A stretch of 64,000 bases of DNA from Mallotus nudiflorus (GCA_947683625.1 CANTUR010000055.1:1612501-1676500); one strand, 5' to 3'; shown: positions 11,619 to 24,620, counted from the stretch's first letter. The notes: generated from the sequence alone by a model not told the origin. A program made the numbers and translations.

Positions 11619-12900
11619 ATATAAAAATTTAGCATCATTTGTTATTTTTATATAAGAATGATCAAGTAAATAATTTTACTTTTAAATTTTACATCATTAT
11701 TCTTTTTCTATCGATTTTTATTTTTATTGAACTTTTCAATTTTTTATTTTAAATTTACCTACTGCTAATTAAAATGGAGAAAACAAGTAAATAGTTATTT
11801 ACTTGAATTTTTCAAGTAAATAATTTTTTTTAATTGGACTAGATTATACAATTGGTCTTTTGTGATTAGTTATCAGGTTTTAAATCCTGATAAAATATTC
11901 TAATTCGATAAATTATTTAAAAGTATAGGACAATGTAATATTTTAATAGAAATTAAAAGAATATGCATTAGGCATTTGAAAGGTGATTTATTTTTTAAAA
12001 TGACCGCATGTGTGTTCTTTTTACCAATTTTGATAAAATATAAATTGTGTTAAAATTATAAATAATTGAATAAATTAGAAAATATTTGTATTAAATTTTC
12101 GAATCAAAATAAATTTATAAAAAAATTATAAATTTTATGATTTTTAATCAGTATACCTAAATTTTTTTACTTTTGATCATTTTCTATAAAAATAATATGA
12201 ATATGATAAAAAAAAATTAAATGTGTAAAATGGTATCTAATTTTTTTTTTTACCAAAAAAGGTATCTAAATTTGTTACTCGGTGTTTTTTTTCAGATCAC
12301 ATTTTTTATCAACAGAAAATAAAATGTAATTTAAAAATAAGGAGAAAGTTTTTTGTTTGTTCAAGGTAGATGTATAGATTAAAAAAATAAAAAAAATAAA
12401 TAGATATACTTTAACTAGATTTTTTTTTTTTATCAAACTAGAATTTCTATTTGAAAACTAGGAAAATAACAAAAATTATAGCAAACGAGAGACAAAATAT
12501 ATGGAACGGTCACGGACTATTGTCGTGAGCAAGTGATCACGGGCTTGTGTTGAACGAACATGAGTAGAACCCCTCCTTTTTTTGGACTTGGACTTTTTTA
12601 GTCACCTAAATTTGGATTCTATCCAAATTAATGAAGTGTGCATTTAACCTATTTAGAGTCTTTTTATTCAACTGTTCACATGAGCGGTTAACTGATAGCT
12701 CATTGTTGGTAATTGATATATAAAAGCTGTTTGTTAAAATTATATTAGCTATTGTTGTTAGTAAATTAAATGACCATTAAGAGTATAAATTATTTCGAAA
12801 TATATATATATTTTTTGTGTGAATGAAAATCAATCCATTAATTATAATTGCTAAATTGCCAAGTACATAGTCAAATTCTATAAGCTTTACAAGACTGATA
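11619..12900. other. AT-rich intergenic DNA
   Basis: No coding frame or repeat structure that I can name. A TA run plus TTTTTT near 12800-12815 could mark the 3' poly(A) end (as poly-T) of the minus-strand LINE to the right, but the boundary is not clear. Confidence 0.5.
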
Positions 12901-12999
12901 GACATAGTACTCCATTTCTCCCTATTGTTTATAGAAAATCATGTTTGGAAAACCAATAAGTAAATTGATTAGCCATCCTGTTGATCTTTATAAACTGAA

Positions 13000-13330
13000 C
13001 ACCTCATTTATTATGCTGTAACATATCTTGTATCTCCTCTACTATGACTTGAATTTCCTACTAGACCTCTTCAGATGAGCTATGTACTGTTGTAACTATC
13101 AATGTAGCATCTGATTCAATTATTACATTACTCAAATCTTTGTTCCTTACAAATCTACAAGTTTCCTTTACCGTTAAAGCATATGCAACCAAAGGATTTC
13201 TGTATCTGTATTTATTAGCTTTGGCTTGGACAATTTCTCTCTTATAATTCCTACACACAAACGCCACTTGGGCTTCAGATTTTCCATAAGAAAATAAGGC
13301 ATCATAATTAATTTTGAGATGGTTTCTTCT
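13000..13330 (-). pseudogene. RNase H domain remnant of the minus-strand LINE
   Basis: The open piece at 13061-13267 contains the C-terminal part of a plant LINE RNase H: an alanine/leucine helix followed by SNVIIESDATLIV, the place of the conserved V-x-x-E-S-D segment with a catalytic Asp. The beginning of the domain lies in other frames upstream to about 13330. It is non-functional. Confidence 0.7.
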
Positions 13331-14699
13331 AGGAGGTTCCCATCTCTGAAGTGTTTCCTCAGTGTTTAAGTTAGAGGCATTACTTTCTCTTTCTGCCTTC
13401 TTGTCTACCTATTCTCTCCATTGAAGCTGAGCTTTTTTAATCACCTCAGCAGGATCATCCCTCTTTTGCTCAAACACTACCTTGTTTCTACTTCTCCAAA
13501 TATTGTAGCAGATTGATGCTGCTAGTTCAATCTTGCCATTGAGAGTACTTCAACTTAACAATTCAACTGCTTCAATCCACCATTGTCTAAAAGAATTAAC
13601 CACTGCACTACTAGTTTATAATTCAACTCCGAGCCAAACCAAACCAAACTTGCATGAGGGCATAAGGATAGTATGTGCTCCTCTTTATTACAAATATGAC
13701 ATACCTCACTTTCCTAGCATCCTCTCCTCTTCAAATTTGTATTAGTAGCTAGTGAGTCTTTGACACACCTCTATATAAAGAACTTAATCTTCTCAAACAC
13801 TTTCAGATTCCATATTAACCTTCAGATTTGAGAATTTGAATGTGATGAAGATAATGGCTGACTACTTGATTGGGCAGAGATCACTTTCCTTTTCAGCAAA
13901 TTATAACCTAATTTTACAGTGTATTGCCCTCTTTTTTCAAAATTCCATATAAACTTGTCAAGCCCTTGTTGGCCTCGTATAGGAATTTGCTTAATGGCTT
14001 CGACCTCCATTGGAAAAAAAAGCAACTTCAAGATATCACTTCTCCACCTTTTTTGTTTGTTGTCCATAAAGTCCCGAACTAAATGGAACCTAGTTCTAGC
14101 TAGAGCTCTAGAAGATACTTTAAAACCAGGCAAGTTAGGGACTTATCCATCCTTCAATATCTTAACCCCTGTTGCCTAAAGAAATACATCTACCTCCATG
14201 CTTTAAAATCTCTCATCCAGATAATAGACTACTCCATAACTAAGATGGTTTATTCCCCTTTTTAGCTTTCATAAAATCAGTGTAAGAAAAATATATACTC
14301 CTTAAGAGCTTAGAACTCAAGAAATGAGGGCTTTTTTAATATTCTCTACCCTTGTTTACCTAGAAGGGACTGATTGAACAATGCCATGTCTATAAATCCC
14401 AAAACCAACCTTCTTATTATATGTAAATTCTTTACAAGAGACCCAATGGATTTTATCATTCACTTCCCCCTGTGATCACTTGAAGTTTCTTATCAGCCTT
14501 TCGATTTGATTGATGATAGTGCCAGGTAGTTTGAAGACCATTATAATGTGTGATGGAATACTCTATAGGACAGCTTTTATAAGGCCATTTATACCTGCTT
14601 GAGTTAAATATTTAACGATCCACTTTTGTACCTTTTTTCATGATTCTTTCAATAATGGAATTTCCCATTTGTGTTTTAGTCATGCCCCATTTAGAAGGA

Positions 14700-15600
14700 A
14701 TGCTAAAATATTTTAATAAAGTTTTTTTTTTCTAGAATTTGTAATTCATCTATGGCTTATTTTATGATATTGAACGGAGTACACAAGTCGAATAAAATGC
14801 CAGACTTACTCATATTAATCTTTTGCCTAGATGCAGCTCCATTCTCTAACATTACTTGCTTGAACATTTTCGCTTCACTCACTTCAGCTTTCCCAAATAA
14901 AATTGTATCATTAACAAATTAAATGTGAGTAATAGCATCACACCTGCTAATGATTTTATACCCCTAAAATTTGCCTTTCCTAGTTTTAATAGAAATCAAT
15001 TTAAATAATACATTAGCTATGAAAATGAATATATAAAGTGATATAGGGTCACCTTATTTGAGGCCTCCTTAGGGCTTAAAAAAGCGTTGTTCCTCTCTAT
15101 TAATCAAAACCGCATAAGTTATTGAGGTAATGCAATTTATTACTAGTCGAACCCATTTGTTATAAAACCTTAGTTTATTCAAGACCACTCTCACAAAATT
15201 CCAATAAACTATATCACATGCCTTTTCCATATTAAGTTTAACAACTATATGACATGCCAAAGACCCCTTTTTCCTCTACAAACCATGAATGGCTTCATGA
15301 GTGATAATGATACTATCTTGAACACATCTACCCAGCATAAAAGTGGTTTGATATAGTGTTATGATCTTGTCAAGCCACTTTCTTAACCTATTTGCCATAT
15401 TTTTCGCTAGAATTTTATAATTAAAATTATAGTAGCTTATCAACCTATAGTATGTCATTTTTTTTATACTTTTTATATTCATAACCAAAATTATATTTGC
15501 CTTATTTATTTTAGAGGAGAAGAACCTAAAACAAAAGGATATCGACACTAAATCAACCACATCAAACTTAATTATGTCCAGGTTAGCTTGGTAAAACTAA
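14700..15600 (-). pseudogene. Reverse transcriptase remnant of the minus-strand LINE
   Basis: Frames at 15276-15560 and 15069-15260 carry RT blocks in order: NMANRLRKWLDKII with a QTTFMLGR motif, then a degenerate palm block KLNMEKACDIVYWNFV. Further down the minus strand come GLRQGDPIS and the box FVNDTILFGKA. The last has Asn in place of the first Asp of the usual F/Y-A-D-D, so catalysis would be lost even without the stops. Frame changes occur between blocks. Confidence 0.75.
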
Positions 15601-16200
15601 CCTGAAATCCATCTAGGTCTGGAGATTTGATTCTTCCCATCTGGAATATAGCTTCCTTTACCTCACTTTCTGTGATTGGAGCTATCAGGTGTTGATTTAT
15701 CTCCTTTGTAACTAGACATGGAATGTTGTCTATGATTCTTTGGCTAACAGTACACTTATCTTTACCATAGAGATTTTTAAAGTATGAATTTACTTTCTTC
15801 TTGATACATGCTTCTCCAATTAGCCTTTGCTCAATGCATCTTTAATCCTAATAAGTCTGTTTCTCACTCTTCTTTACAGAGTGGACATGTAAAAGAACTT
15901 TGTGTTTTTATTGCCTTCCCGTAGCTAAGTTATCCTTGATCTTTGATTCCAATAACTTTCCTCCTCTTCCTATAATTTCTTTAATTGCCTCAATTCTGCT
16001 TTAGCACTTTCATTATAATCTCCTTCTTGCAAACTATTTATCCTTACTTTCAGCTCTTCTATCCTTTGCCTTGCATTACCAGAGTACTCTCTTCCCATTT
16101 TCAAAGTTGAACAATACATGTCTTTAATTTTTAGGAAATTTCCTTATGGAACATGGTACCTTCTTTGCTACTAATTTGGGAACTTTACCAAACATCTAAA

Positions 16201-17600
16201 ATGTGGCTGATTGAGGAAAAACCTCTATCATCTACCTTGATAATCTAATCGAAACATCCCTTAATCTCTATTTTAGTTTTTTCTATATAAAAATTGCAAA
16301 TATTACATTCAATTTAAAAGATACAAAAATAATAATAATAAATTTAAACCTTGCATCTTTGCTCTAAAAAATATTTTTAATCACTAATACAAGTCCACTT
16401 CTCCATGACCTTAAATAAAAGGTAAAATTACACCATATATATTTTTTGACTGAAGTTATCAATATTATGATTTTTTTTATCTTTTTTTTTTCATTTTTTC
16501 ATTGTTGTTGTGTGTTGTTCTTTTAATCTTTTCCTTTTATCTCTTCTTTTCATTCTTTTAATCTCTTCTCTCAAACCCAACTTTAACCATTATAAAATTT
16601 ATAAAATTAATTTGTTCCAAAAAATTTTTTGCATGTCTTTAATGAAAGAGAGCAAACTCATACATTTTGCAATTAGATTTTCATCTCAAATCTTATAAAC
16701 TTTCATTTCTCCATTTTTTAAAATTTTTTTCCAATTGGAAACTCACCATGTCACAAATCATCAAGAATTATAATGAGTAGGTGTTAATTTTTTTTTTTTT
16801 GGATATTAATACTTGGGTTATTGTTGGGTTCTATTCTTCTCCTTCATCTTTTGATTCTTTATGTTGTTATTCTTATTTTTTTTAGGTTGTTGTTATTTTT
16901 TTCTTCTGGTTGTTGAAAGGTTTGTTATGAGATTATTTGTTTTTTTTTTGTTGAAAAGTTATTTGTAGTTGTTTTATGGTTGTTTTGTTGTTGTTCTGGT
17001 TATGAACGTTTATTGTGAGGTTATTTGTTGTTTTTTGGTTACTGAACTTTATTTTGTAGTTCTTACATGTTGTTTTGTCAAGTTGTTGTCCATGTTTTTT
17101 GTATTGTTTTGTGGTTATCTTTTGATTGTTGTCCATTTTTTTTTAATTATTTAAAGTTTTTTTAGATTGTTGTTGCGTTGTTTTTGGGTTATTTTATGGG
17201 TGTTGTCCATGTTTTTTTTATTGATATTGTTGTTTTTTCTTTTGATTTCAACCAGACAAGTGATTTATATTAGTTGATTTTGTTACAAAAATATGATCAA
17301 TAGTAGCTATAATGAGTTTTTATTAAACTGCAGAACTTTTTTGTGACTTATGTAAGTAGAGAGAATGTAAATTTTTAGTAGTTAAGGAAGTAGAAAAAAA
17401 AAATTGTGTGTTTTATTGATTTTTGAAAGGAATATATTTTTGAAAAAAATAAAAAAAATAATTTTGAAAAAAAAGTCAGTCGTAAAATTAAGATTTTTTT
17501 CCCATTTTACGGTTAGTTTTGAAAATTTCTTAAAATAAAAGTGTATTCTATTTCAATGAGTGGGCTCGTAACTGGGCATCCCACTTTCATAAGTTTTACT
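16201..17600. repeat. T/TTG-rich low-complexity region with minisatellite-like units
   Basis: From about 16850 to 17240 the plus strand is dominated by TTG and T runs. A TTGTTGTCCATGTTTTTT-like motif recurs near 17083, 17127 and 17199, suggesting a degenerate minisatellite. The open frames on both strands here (16933-17136 minus, 16969-17154 plus) are compositional artefacts. An inverted-looking pair of short motifs (CAGTCGTAAAA and TTTTACGGTTAG) sits near 17478-17515. Confidence 0.6.
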
Positions 17601-17639
17601 TTGAAATAACTAAATCCCAAAATTTGATCCATAAAAGAA

Positions 17640-18403
17640 CTTTGGTACTTTCATCTTGTATTGCTTGGAAAAGATTATACCCATAACGGTTCAACCAAGT
17701 GCTGGAAATTAAAGATTCAATCAAGTACTAGTAATTAAAGATTCAATCAAATGTTGATAAAATAATGGCTACAATTGTTGTAAAATAGGTATCCAAATCC
17801 TTTTTTTTTTTTGGTTGTTAGTTTAATTTTTAAGTAGTTGAATATAATTTAGAAATTTTTAAACATATGCGGATATGAATTATGGCTTCCATAAGTGCAT
17901 GAAGAGAATATAGACCATTTTCTCTCAGTCCTTGCATGAGTGCCTTGGCAACCTGATCCTTTATAAGAAAATAAGATGGCTAGAATGTAAAGAAATAATG
18001 AGTATCAATTGTAAATTTTTTAATAGATAAAAGATTTTTAACAATTTTAGGAACATGTAAAAATATTCTATAAATGAAAGGATGATGTGTAGGAGGAAGA
18101 AATGTAGTCCTAGTGTGAGAAATTTGTAGACTTTGCTAGTTGCTAACATAGAAAGGAGTGATGGAATATCTATCAACAAATTCATTAATAATAGTTTTAT
18201 GGGAAGTGGATGAAATTGGAATTTTCAAATCAATAACTTTTAGAGATAATTTTCATAGAGAATATTTATTAGTATTAGTTGATATTGAAGCTATAAAATT
18301 CAATATAATAATATGAGAATCAGAATTGTTTATTTGGGAAATGCTTAGAGAACTCTGATACTATAAAAAGGAAATAATGATTTTTTCTATGATATTATTA
18401 AGG
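17640..18403 (-). pseudogene. Decayed Copia fragment B: protease-side and pre-integrase region
   Basis: On the minus strand, 18220 down to 17880 reads as the segment joining a Copia protease to integrase. It contains hydrophobic pieces of the form LHVPKIVKNLLS, then YFLIKDQ and, in another frame, a GLYSLHA piece typical of the GAG-pre-integrase domain. The gag region is missing: the PBS-like site at 18354-18365 lies only about 150 bp from protease-type sequence. RT and RNase H are absent. Confidence 0.55.
17690..17760. repeat. 26-bp tandem repeat, about 2.5 copies
   Basis: Units of the form TTCAA(C/T)CAAGT...AATTAAAGA recur with a period near 26 bp inside the Copia B remnant. Confidence 0.7.
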
Positions 18404-18748
18404 TGTTATTAGATGATGATATATACACTCAAATACAACAAACTGATAATAATTACAAATAAAATATTAGATAATGAAAAAACTTAAGAAGATAAAGAGT
18501 AAGAGATAAGTACAACTTTATTATGCTAATAATTTGATAGCATGAGCTCTATATCTATAACACAACTCTATATCCATACTAAAAACTAATCCCAATAGAC
18601 AGTTTGTGTACAAAGGCCTTTAATGGCTATGAGAGATTTTTGATAGATATATAGTGAGCAATTGGATACTTCCTCACTTTTCTTTCATGATTTGGTGAGT
18701 ACCGACTTAGGGGCTTTCCTTAGTTATATCTGAAAAGCAGTTATAACA
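18404..18748 (-). repeat. Probable 5' LTR of Copia fragment B
   Basis: In plus orientation the block starts TGTTATTAG and ends TTATAACA, so its ends are inverted TGTTAT/ATAACA. A TATATATC box sits inside. A PBS-like site (minus strand TAGTATCAGAGT, 18354-18365) lies about 38 bp beyond the inner end, which is farther than usual. The call rests on terminal symmetry and context. Confidence 0.4.
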
Positions 18749-21700
18749 AACATAATTATTTATATTATTTAAAGAAGAAGAGTTTAGGTACCTCAGGGGT
18801 ATTCATAAGAGATAAGTCATGGGTAGGGGTAGCTACCTCATGTTCGTACTCTACATCATTAAGATGTTTAGTATTTGTTCAATCTCCTTTTGTAATGTCC
18901 TTCTAACTTAGGAATCCATTTCTAGTTCCCTTATAATCCCTTTACTTTTGAGTTCTCCTTTAACTCGACATCATTTTTCCTTTTTTATAATCCTTCTGAG
19001 TTTGCCTTTTCGAGTTTTTCCCTTTTGACCATTTTGAGTTCCCATCTAAGTTTATATGTCCTTAGTTTATCTATTTTTTTTAATTTCCAATTCTACTATT
19101 TACTTGATGGCTCCCTTTGAAGAGAAGAATGAGTATTCCACTTTGAAAAGAACATATTTAATTCAAAATAGGTCACATCCATAGAAATAGACAAATGCTA
19201 AGTATCCAGGTCGTATCATTAATATCCTTTCTTATGAGTTCCATATTTTAGGAAGAAACATTTTACTATATATGGATCAAGCTTTGATCTCTGATTTTTA
19301 TGAAGGTGAATATAAAATATTGAGCTAAATATTCTAGGAGGCATTATAAGAATAAATGTCAACCAAACATGACGAACAAGAACTTAAAGTAAAGTTTCAA
19401 AGTCTAAGTCACGAGATGGCATTATGTTCATAAGGTAAACAACATTATAAACAACATCAGTCTAATATCTTTAGGGAGCATGAATGTCAGTTAAAAGAGC
19501 TCGAGTTGTCTTAAGTATATGTTTGTTCTTATGTTTCGCAATACCATTTTATTGTGATATTTGAGAGCATGTAGTTTTATAATATAAGACATGACTCTAA
19601 AAGTACTATTAAAACTTATAGTTGATAAACTCACTTCCATTGTCATATTAGAGAATTTTAAGCTAAGCTGAGAATTATGTCTTTATCATGCTACGAAAGG
19701 ATCAAAATATATTGAATACCTCATGCTTATATTTCCTTAAATAAAGTCAAGTCATACATGGATAATCATCAATAAAGGTTATAAACCATTTAACATCAGA
19801 ACTATTTGAATTAGGAGTAGGTCCCATACATCGGAATGAATCAAAGTAAAGGGAGTTCATATTTATTTGGGTTCATTGAGTATGATACATGATGACTTTT
19901 GGCTTGAATATAAGTTTCACATATAAATATTGATAAATGTATTTTTAAAAACATATTTTGAGATAAGTGCTCCAAGTAAAGGAGTGAAGGATGTCCTATT
20001 CGTCGATGCCATAACTAGATATGTTGTTCTTTGTTTCCCATCTAGTATGCAGTGTGTTTTTACCAAGGTTGAAATCATCCATGTAGTACAGGCCTTGCTT
20101 TTAATACCATGACCAATAATCTCCTTTTATGAGAATAACCTTCACATATAAACATTGACTTATGTATTTTTAAAACATACTTTGAGATAAGTGCTTCAAG
20201 TAAACGAATGAAGGATGTCCCAGATGTTGGTGCCATAACCAATTTTATTGTTCTTTGTTGCCCGTCTGGTACACAGTGTTTTCTTTACCAAGGTTGAAAT
20301 CATCCATGTAGTACATGCCTTGCTTTTAATACCACGACTAATAGTCTTTTTCGTGAGAATATCCTGAAATAAACAAAAATTTAACTCTTCAATAGCTTGA
20401 CCTATGGACAATAATTTGTTTAAAAGGGAAGTAACTATAATAAGGTAATTGGTAGGGAGAAAGAGCCACTCTTTCAGCTTCTATAATAAGATATGTCACA
20501 CTATTAGCATTATCAATGCTTGTTCATTTTAATGGATTAAATTTTACCAAATTTCTTAGATCAAAGGTCATATGATCAATTGCTTTTAAGTTAATAATAT
20601 AACTAGTTAAAGTTTTTTGCCTAGAGAAATATAAACCACAACTATTAATTCTTAGACCATTTGAAGACTTGATTATGTTCTTAATAAAAAAATCTTTGCT
20701 CGACACGAGTGATAGTTAAGGTTTGATGCTTGGAAGTACTACTTGACCAATACTTTTACTCGTATCTCCTTCATGTTTTTTTTCTTTATTTTTTGCCACC
20801 ACTCGAGATACCTATGCAGCTTAAAGTAGGTCTCTTGAGTATGTTTACATCCTGCTTTTTTAGTCTATCCTTTTCCCTTCTTCCCATTATTGATGGATAG
20901 TGAGCTAGTCTTGGATATTTGCAAGTCAGACAATTGAGCCTTGTATCCTTTGGAGATCATTGCAACACTTAATATAGTTTATGTGTCATTCAATATAATA
21001 GCTTACTAGATATCATCTCTTTGGACTTGAGCATAGGCTTGCTTGACCATAGAGAATGGTCATATCTATAGCACATTACTCTAAACTTTGTCCAGTCGGT
21101 CATGTAACCCATCTAGGAAGGTATAAACCTTATCTTCATGTATGTTGGCATTATAAATTTGTATACCTTAATTACACTTAATTAGATTTAGTCGTCAAGA
21201 GTCAATCTCCCTCTATAATCCTTAGAGATTATTGTAATATGTTTCGATGGATCCTCCAACCTATCTCATTTGAGCTGTTCACCTTTTTAGTTCATACACT
21301 TATAAGGTATCCGATCCATCTAAAAATGTTACAGCAAATGAATTCCATACCGATTTTACATTAGGGTATTGAATAAAGTTGTTGATTTGTGATGAATCCA
21401 TTAAGTTTATCAGCCATCCCTTTACTATATCATTCTTTGTCCTCCACTTTTGAAACATCATCTCTGTTGGCTTAGATTATGAAATGTCTTTAGTGAGATA
21501 CTTAAGTTTATCCTTACCTATTATGTACATCTCCATTACTTGAGACTACAACGTATCATAGTTGGTTCCATCTAGTTTGACATAATTTGAGTATTGAAGG
21601 CATATGGCTTATGGTCATTAAGGTTTGAATTAGGTTCTGGGTTAGTGCTCGTTATATCTTCATTATTAGGTCTTCTAAGATAGAAGTAGTAGATTTTCCT

Positions 21701-21760
21701 TTAGATGCCACCAAGTCTGTATGTTCCACCATTTATGGTCTTTAGGTCCCTAGAATTGCT
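18749..21760 (-). pseudogene. Decayed Copia element A: gag, protease and integrase remnants
   Basis: Reading down the minus strand from the PBS at 21772, the first part (21000-21750) is gag-like but shattered. A protease remnant at 20524-20706 includes AIDHMTFDLRNLVKFNPL, in which the Asp-Ser-Gly catalytic triplet is damaged. GAG-pre-integrase follows (20196-20411: NFCLFQDILTKKTI, then an HLGHPSF piece), then integrase fragments (19200-19900) ending in a GKCYCP/VSMDVTYFE-like integrase tail near 19090-19240. RT and RNase H are missing; the element ends at the LTR of Copia B. All frames carry multiple stops. Confidence 0.7.
19916..20365. repeat. 225-bp direct tandem duplication inside Copia A pre-integrase region
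   Basis: Copy 1 (19916-20140) and copy 2 (20141-20365) share long blocks such as ACCAAGGTTGAAATCATCCA and GAGATAAGTGCT(C/T)CAAGTAAA in the same order, with many substitutions. Period 225 bp. Copy 2 matches the expected pre-integrase order; copy 1 is the extra. Confidence 0.85.
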
Positions 21761-21772
21761 GCTTTGATACCA
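21761..21772 (-). other. Primer-binding site of Copia A
   Basis: The minus strand reads TGGTATCAAAGC, one base from the plant tRNA-iMet PBS TGGTATCAGAGC. It is 13 bp inside the LTR end at 21786, a longer spacer than normal. Confidence 0.7.
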
Positions 21773-21785
21773 TTATAGCAAGTTC

Positions 21786-21958
21786 TGTTGAGAGAAAATT
21801 CTATTTGTCATTATTTTTATATAATTTCCTCAAGATGCATGTTTATATAATATTTACATTGAGCTATTTTTACTTATACAATTAATCATATCATTCTAAA
21901 GCTATAGTTTCTCCTTAATTTCTTACCAATTTTCCTCTTAAAATTACTAACTCCAACA
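21786..21958 (-). repeat. 5' LTR of Copia A (173 bp)
   Basis: On the minus strand the LTR starts TGTTGGAGTTAG and ends CTCAACA, with TG...CA ends and inverted termini. The outer edge at 21958 and inner edge near 21786 fit the adjacent PBS. The partner LTR was not found, consistent with truncation by Copia B on the left. Confidence 0.7.
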
Positions 21959-22429
21959 TTAAGTTGTTTGTTTTTTTGCATATTTATTTATTTTCTCCTT
22001 TTCTCTCTTTTTCCCTTTTTAATCTTCACAAAGGTAGAGTTCCCTTATTATAGGGGTTAGGGTTTTCAATCTCATGGCGAATAGTGTTCCCTTTTAGGAT
22101 TTTCTTTTCAAATATTCCATTTCGCTGGAGTTTTGATTTCTTTTATCATTATTATTCTATTATTTTAAATAATCATCATCCTTTGATCCTAATATACTAT
22201 CTTGTATTTCATTATTGTCTTACCTCTTCTAGTCTCAGTTTGCTTGAGAATTTTTCATAGAACTTTCCTTGTTTTTTATTTATCTCTACTTAATTTTTTT
22301 AATCTATGACTCATGGTATTATTTTTCTAATCCAAGTTATACTTTTAGGTTTTAAATATATCAAAGGGCACTAGTAAAAGAACTAGTAAGGATTATTTGT
22401 GTAATGTCATAATGGAAGTTCTATGGTGT

Positions 22430-23300
22430 TGAAAGGAAAGGAGGTAGAGGTTTTTATTATAGAAAATCCCATTGTTTCTCAGCAGAATAAAAAAAGTCCA
22501 TTATGCCTTGCTAGTAAACTTTGGATGAAGAAAAAATTTAATCCTTTTGCTTTGTTAGACATTATTAAGAAGGCTAAAGATATGGTTGGGTGAGAGTGGG
22601 GGAAGAATTTATTTTTATTTTATTTTAACAGCCAAAAAGATAAAGACTAAGCTTATCTCATAAACCTTAGCACTTTGACAATCACTTAATTCTATTGAAG
22701 GAGGTGGTAAGCTCAAAATAACCCTCTTCGGTGGAATTCTCTACTATCCCTCTCTAGATGAGAACCTATAATATGCCCTTAAATTACATGAAAGAATAAT
22801 TCACTCATCTCTTAGCAAATCAAATTAGTAATGTGGTCTTGATTGATCACACCAATAATGAGATTGGTGGAAAAATTTTACGTTTCAAGGTATGAATCGA
22901 TTGTTAACTCACCGCTTCAACGTGGTGCAATTTTTTTTTTTAATTGTAAAAGTCTCTAAATTCCTTTTAAATACTAGGGGCTCCCATTGTTTTGCTTTTA
23001 CTATAGTAGATTAAGGTCTATGTTGAAGCAATGTATGGACTATGATAATGAAGATAAAATGAAATAAGCAATTCTTAATCATGGGGTCTAGTTAAAGGCA
23101 TTACCTCTTAAGAGAGTAAAAGATGTTCCTTTGAAGTAGTTTATTCAAAGTGATTCAGATGAGAATAAGAAGCAAACAACTACTAGTGAAAGTTCATATA
23201 GTCGTCATAATTTGATTTGAATTTTGGATGAACATGAGTCTCGTAAGATGGACATAGATACCAAAGGTGTGAGATGTTCATATGATGTCCATGATTCCAT
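22430..23300 (+). pseudogene. LINE ORF1 remnant (DUF4283-like plus zinc knuckle)
   Basis: Near 22490-22620 the frame resembles the nucleic-acid-binding DUF4283 region of plant LINE ORF1 (LASKLWMKKKFNPFALLDII, then NLFLFYF). At 22981-23033 a degenerate zinc knuckle can be read (LPLFCFYYSRL then MLKQC): one of the paired cysteines is now Tyr and the His is lost. A hydrophilic Gln/Asn/Pro-rich tail follows to about 23600. Many stops. It would have encoded the RNA-binding chaperone of the element. Confidence 0.55.
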
Positions 23301-23814
23301 TGCTCTTTCTTTAGCTAAGGTGCATGTTAACTCATTTCCTATATAATCCCACACATAGAAATAGGTTCAAACTTAGTCTTAAAAAAATCCTGATCCCTTA
23401 CTAGAACAACTTTACAACCAAAACACTCAATCCACCCAACCAAACCCCATTAATCAGTCTTTACCCTATCCAACAAATCATACCCTTGTACTGTCGTCTT
23501 TTCCAATAACTCTAATTGAAATGGTCTGATCATATCAAAAGACCTCGTCTTAACCTATTTTATTAGCTTCCCAAAATATTCCCTTCCCTATTCGACCAAA
23601 TCTAACTTCTAAGAATCCGATTAATGCTCACATGAAACAATGAACCATAAAAAACCAAAACTAATTACCCTAAAAGTGAATATACCTAACTCGCAATTCA
23701 CTAAACAGAATAACCTTGAACCATCGTTAAAGGATACCTCACTGAAAAGGCCTATTAATTCAAAAAAATCATAAGGAGATGATTCTTTTAGATGTCCCAT
23801 GTTTATACTCACTA

Positions 23815-24620
23815 ACATCAATAAGTTGCCTTTCCAGGAATTGTCGTGGGTTTGGGAACCCACGTATAACTAAAAACCTTAAGAAACTTGTGTTTTAAAA
23901 GGACCGCACTTTTATTTTCTTAATCGAAACAAAATTATTAGATTTAGAGATGCTTCAAATCTGTCAAATGTTGAGTGTGGATGGTTAAATTATATTCAGT
24001 TGTGAGGGTGAATCCTTCGAGCAAAAAGGAGGATTGTGCCTAATGTGGAGGGTTGATATTTCAGTATAGCTACTTTCTACTTCTATACATCATATTAATA
24101 CTCATATCACCTTAAATCATAAACTTAGATGGAGTCTATCTAGCATCTATGTTTGGCTGGAAGAATTAAAAAAAATATCTTACTTGGAATCTCTTTACTG
24201 ATTTAAAATCTAATTTAAACCTTCTATGGCTATGCTATGGAGACTTTAATAGAATTATTTACAATGGTGAGAAAAGAGGAGGTTCGCCAAAAACTATTGA
24301 TAATTGGAGAGTTTTACTAAGCTATTAATATTTGCCAGTTTGATGATTTGGGATTCATTAGTTTTCATGTTACTTGGTTGCATGGTCGGGGTGGTTATGC
24401 TAATATCTAAGAGAGAGCTGACAAGTTCTTGGCTAATGTAGATTGGATTTCTTCTTTTCTAAATTATCAAGTCTTTTATTTGGTGAGATTATTATTCGAC
24501 CATAATCCTATTTTTTCCCAGTGGAATAATATCAATCATACAAATATCAATTATACAACAGGAAAAAAAGAAAGCTTTTTAAATTTGAAGCTACATGGTT
24601 AGATGATAATTCTTATAGGG
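23815..24620 (+). pseudogene. LINE endonuclease (EEP/AP-type) remnant
   Basis: The segment begins with the conserved start of plant LINE ORF2, SRNCRGFGNPRITKNLKKLV (23830-23890), followed by a FIFLIETKLL block that holds the conserved metal-binding Glu. Later pieces (FYGYAMETLIE near 24220, FHVTWLHGRGGYANI near 24365) correspond to the GDFN and W-N-R regions. Stops and frameshifts throughout. In an active element this domain nicks target DNA for target-primed reverse transcription. Confidence 0.7.

Larger units (their letters stand above)
12901..16200 (-). mobile_element. Decayed minus-strand LINE (L1-type with RNase H)
   Basis: Read on the minus strand from about 16200 down to 13000, fragments of a plant LINE ORF2 appear in the correct order. 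First comes the linker ahead of the RT (about 15600-16150, including a remnant of the ITESEVKEAIF type). The reverse transcriptase follows (about 14700-15600), then the zinc-binding tail region (about 13600-14200) and a type I RNase H piece (about 13000-13330). Many stops and frameshifts break every domain. The 5' endonuclease and ORF1 are absent or unrecognisable, so the copy is probably 5'-truncated, as is usual for LINEs. Outer ends and target duplication were not identified. Confidence 0.8.

Noticed and set aside
16933..17154. Overlapping open frames on both strands in TTG-rich DNA
   Set aside because: Simple-sequence artefacts with Gln/Asn/Lys or Val/Phe bias.
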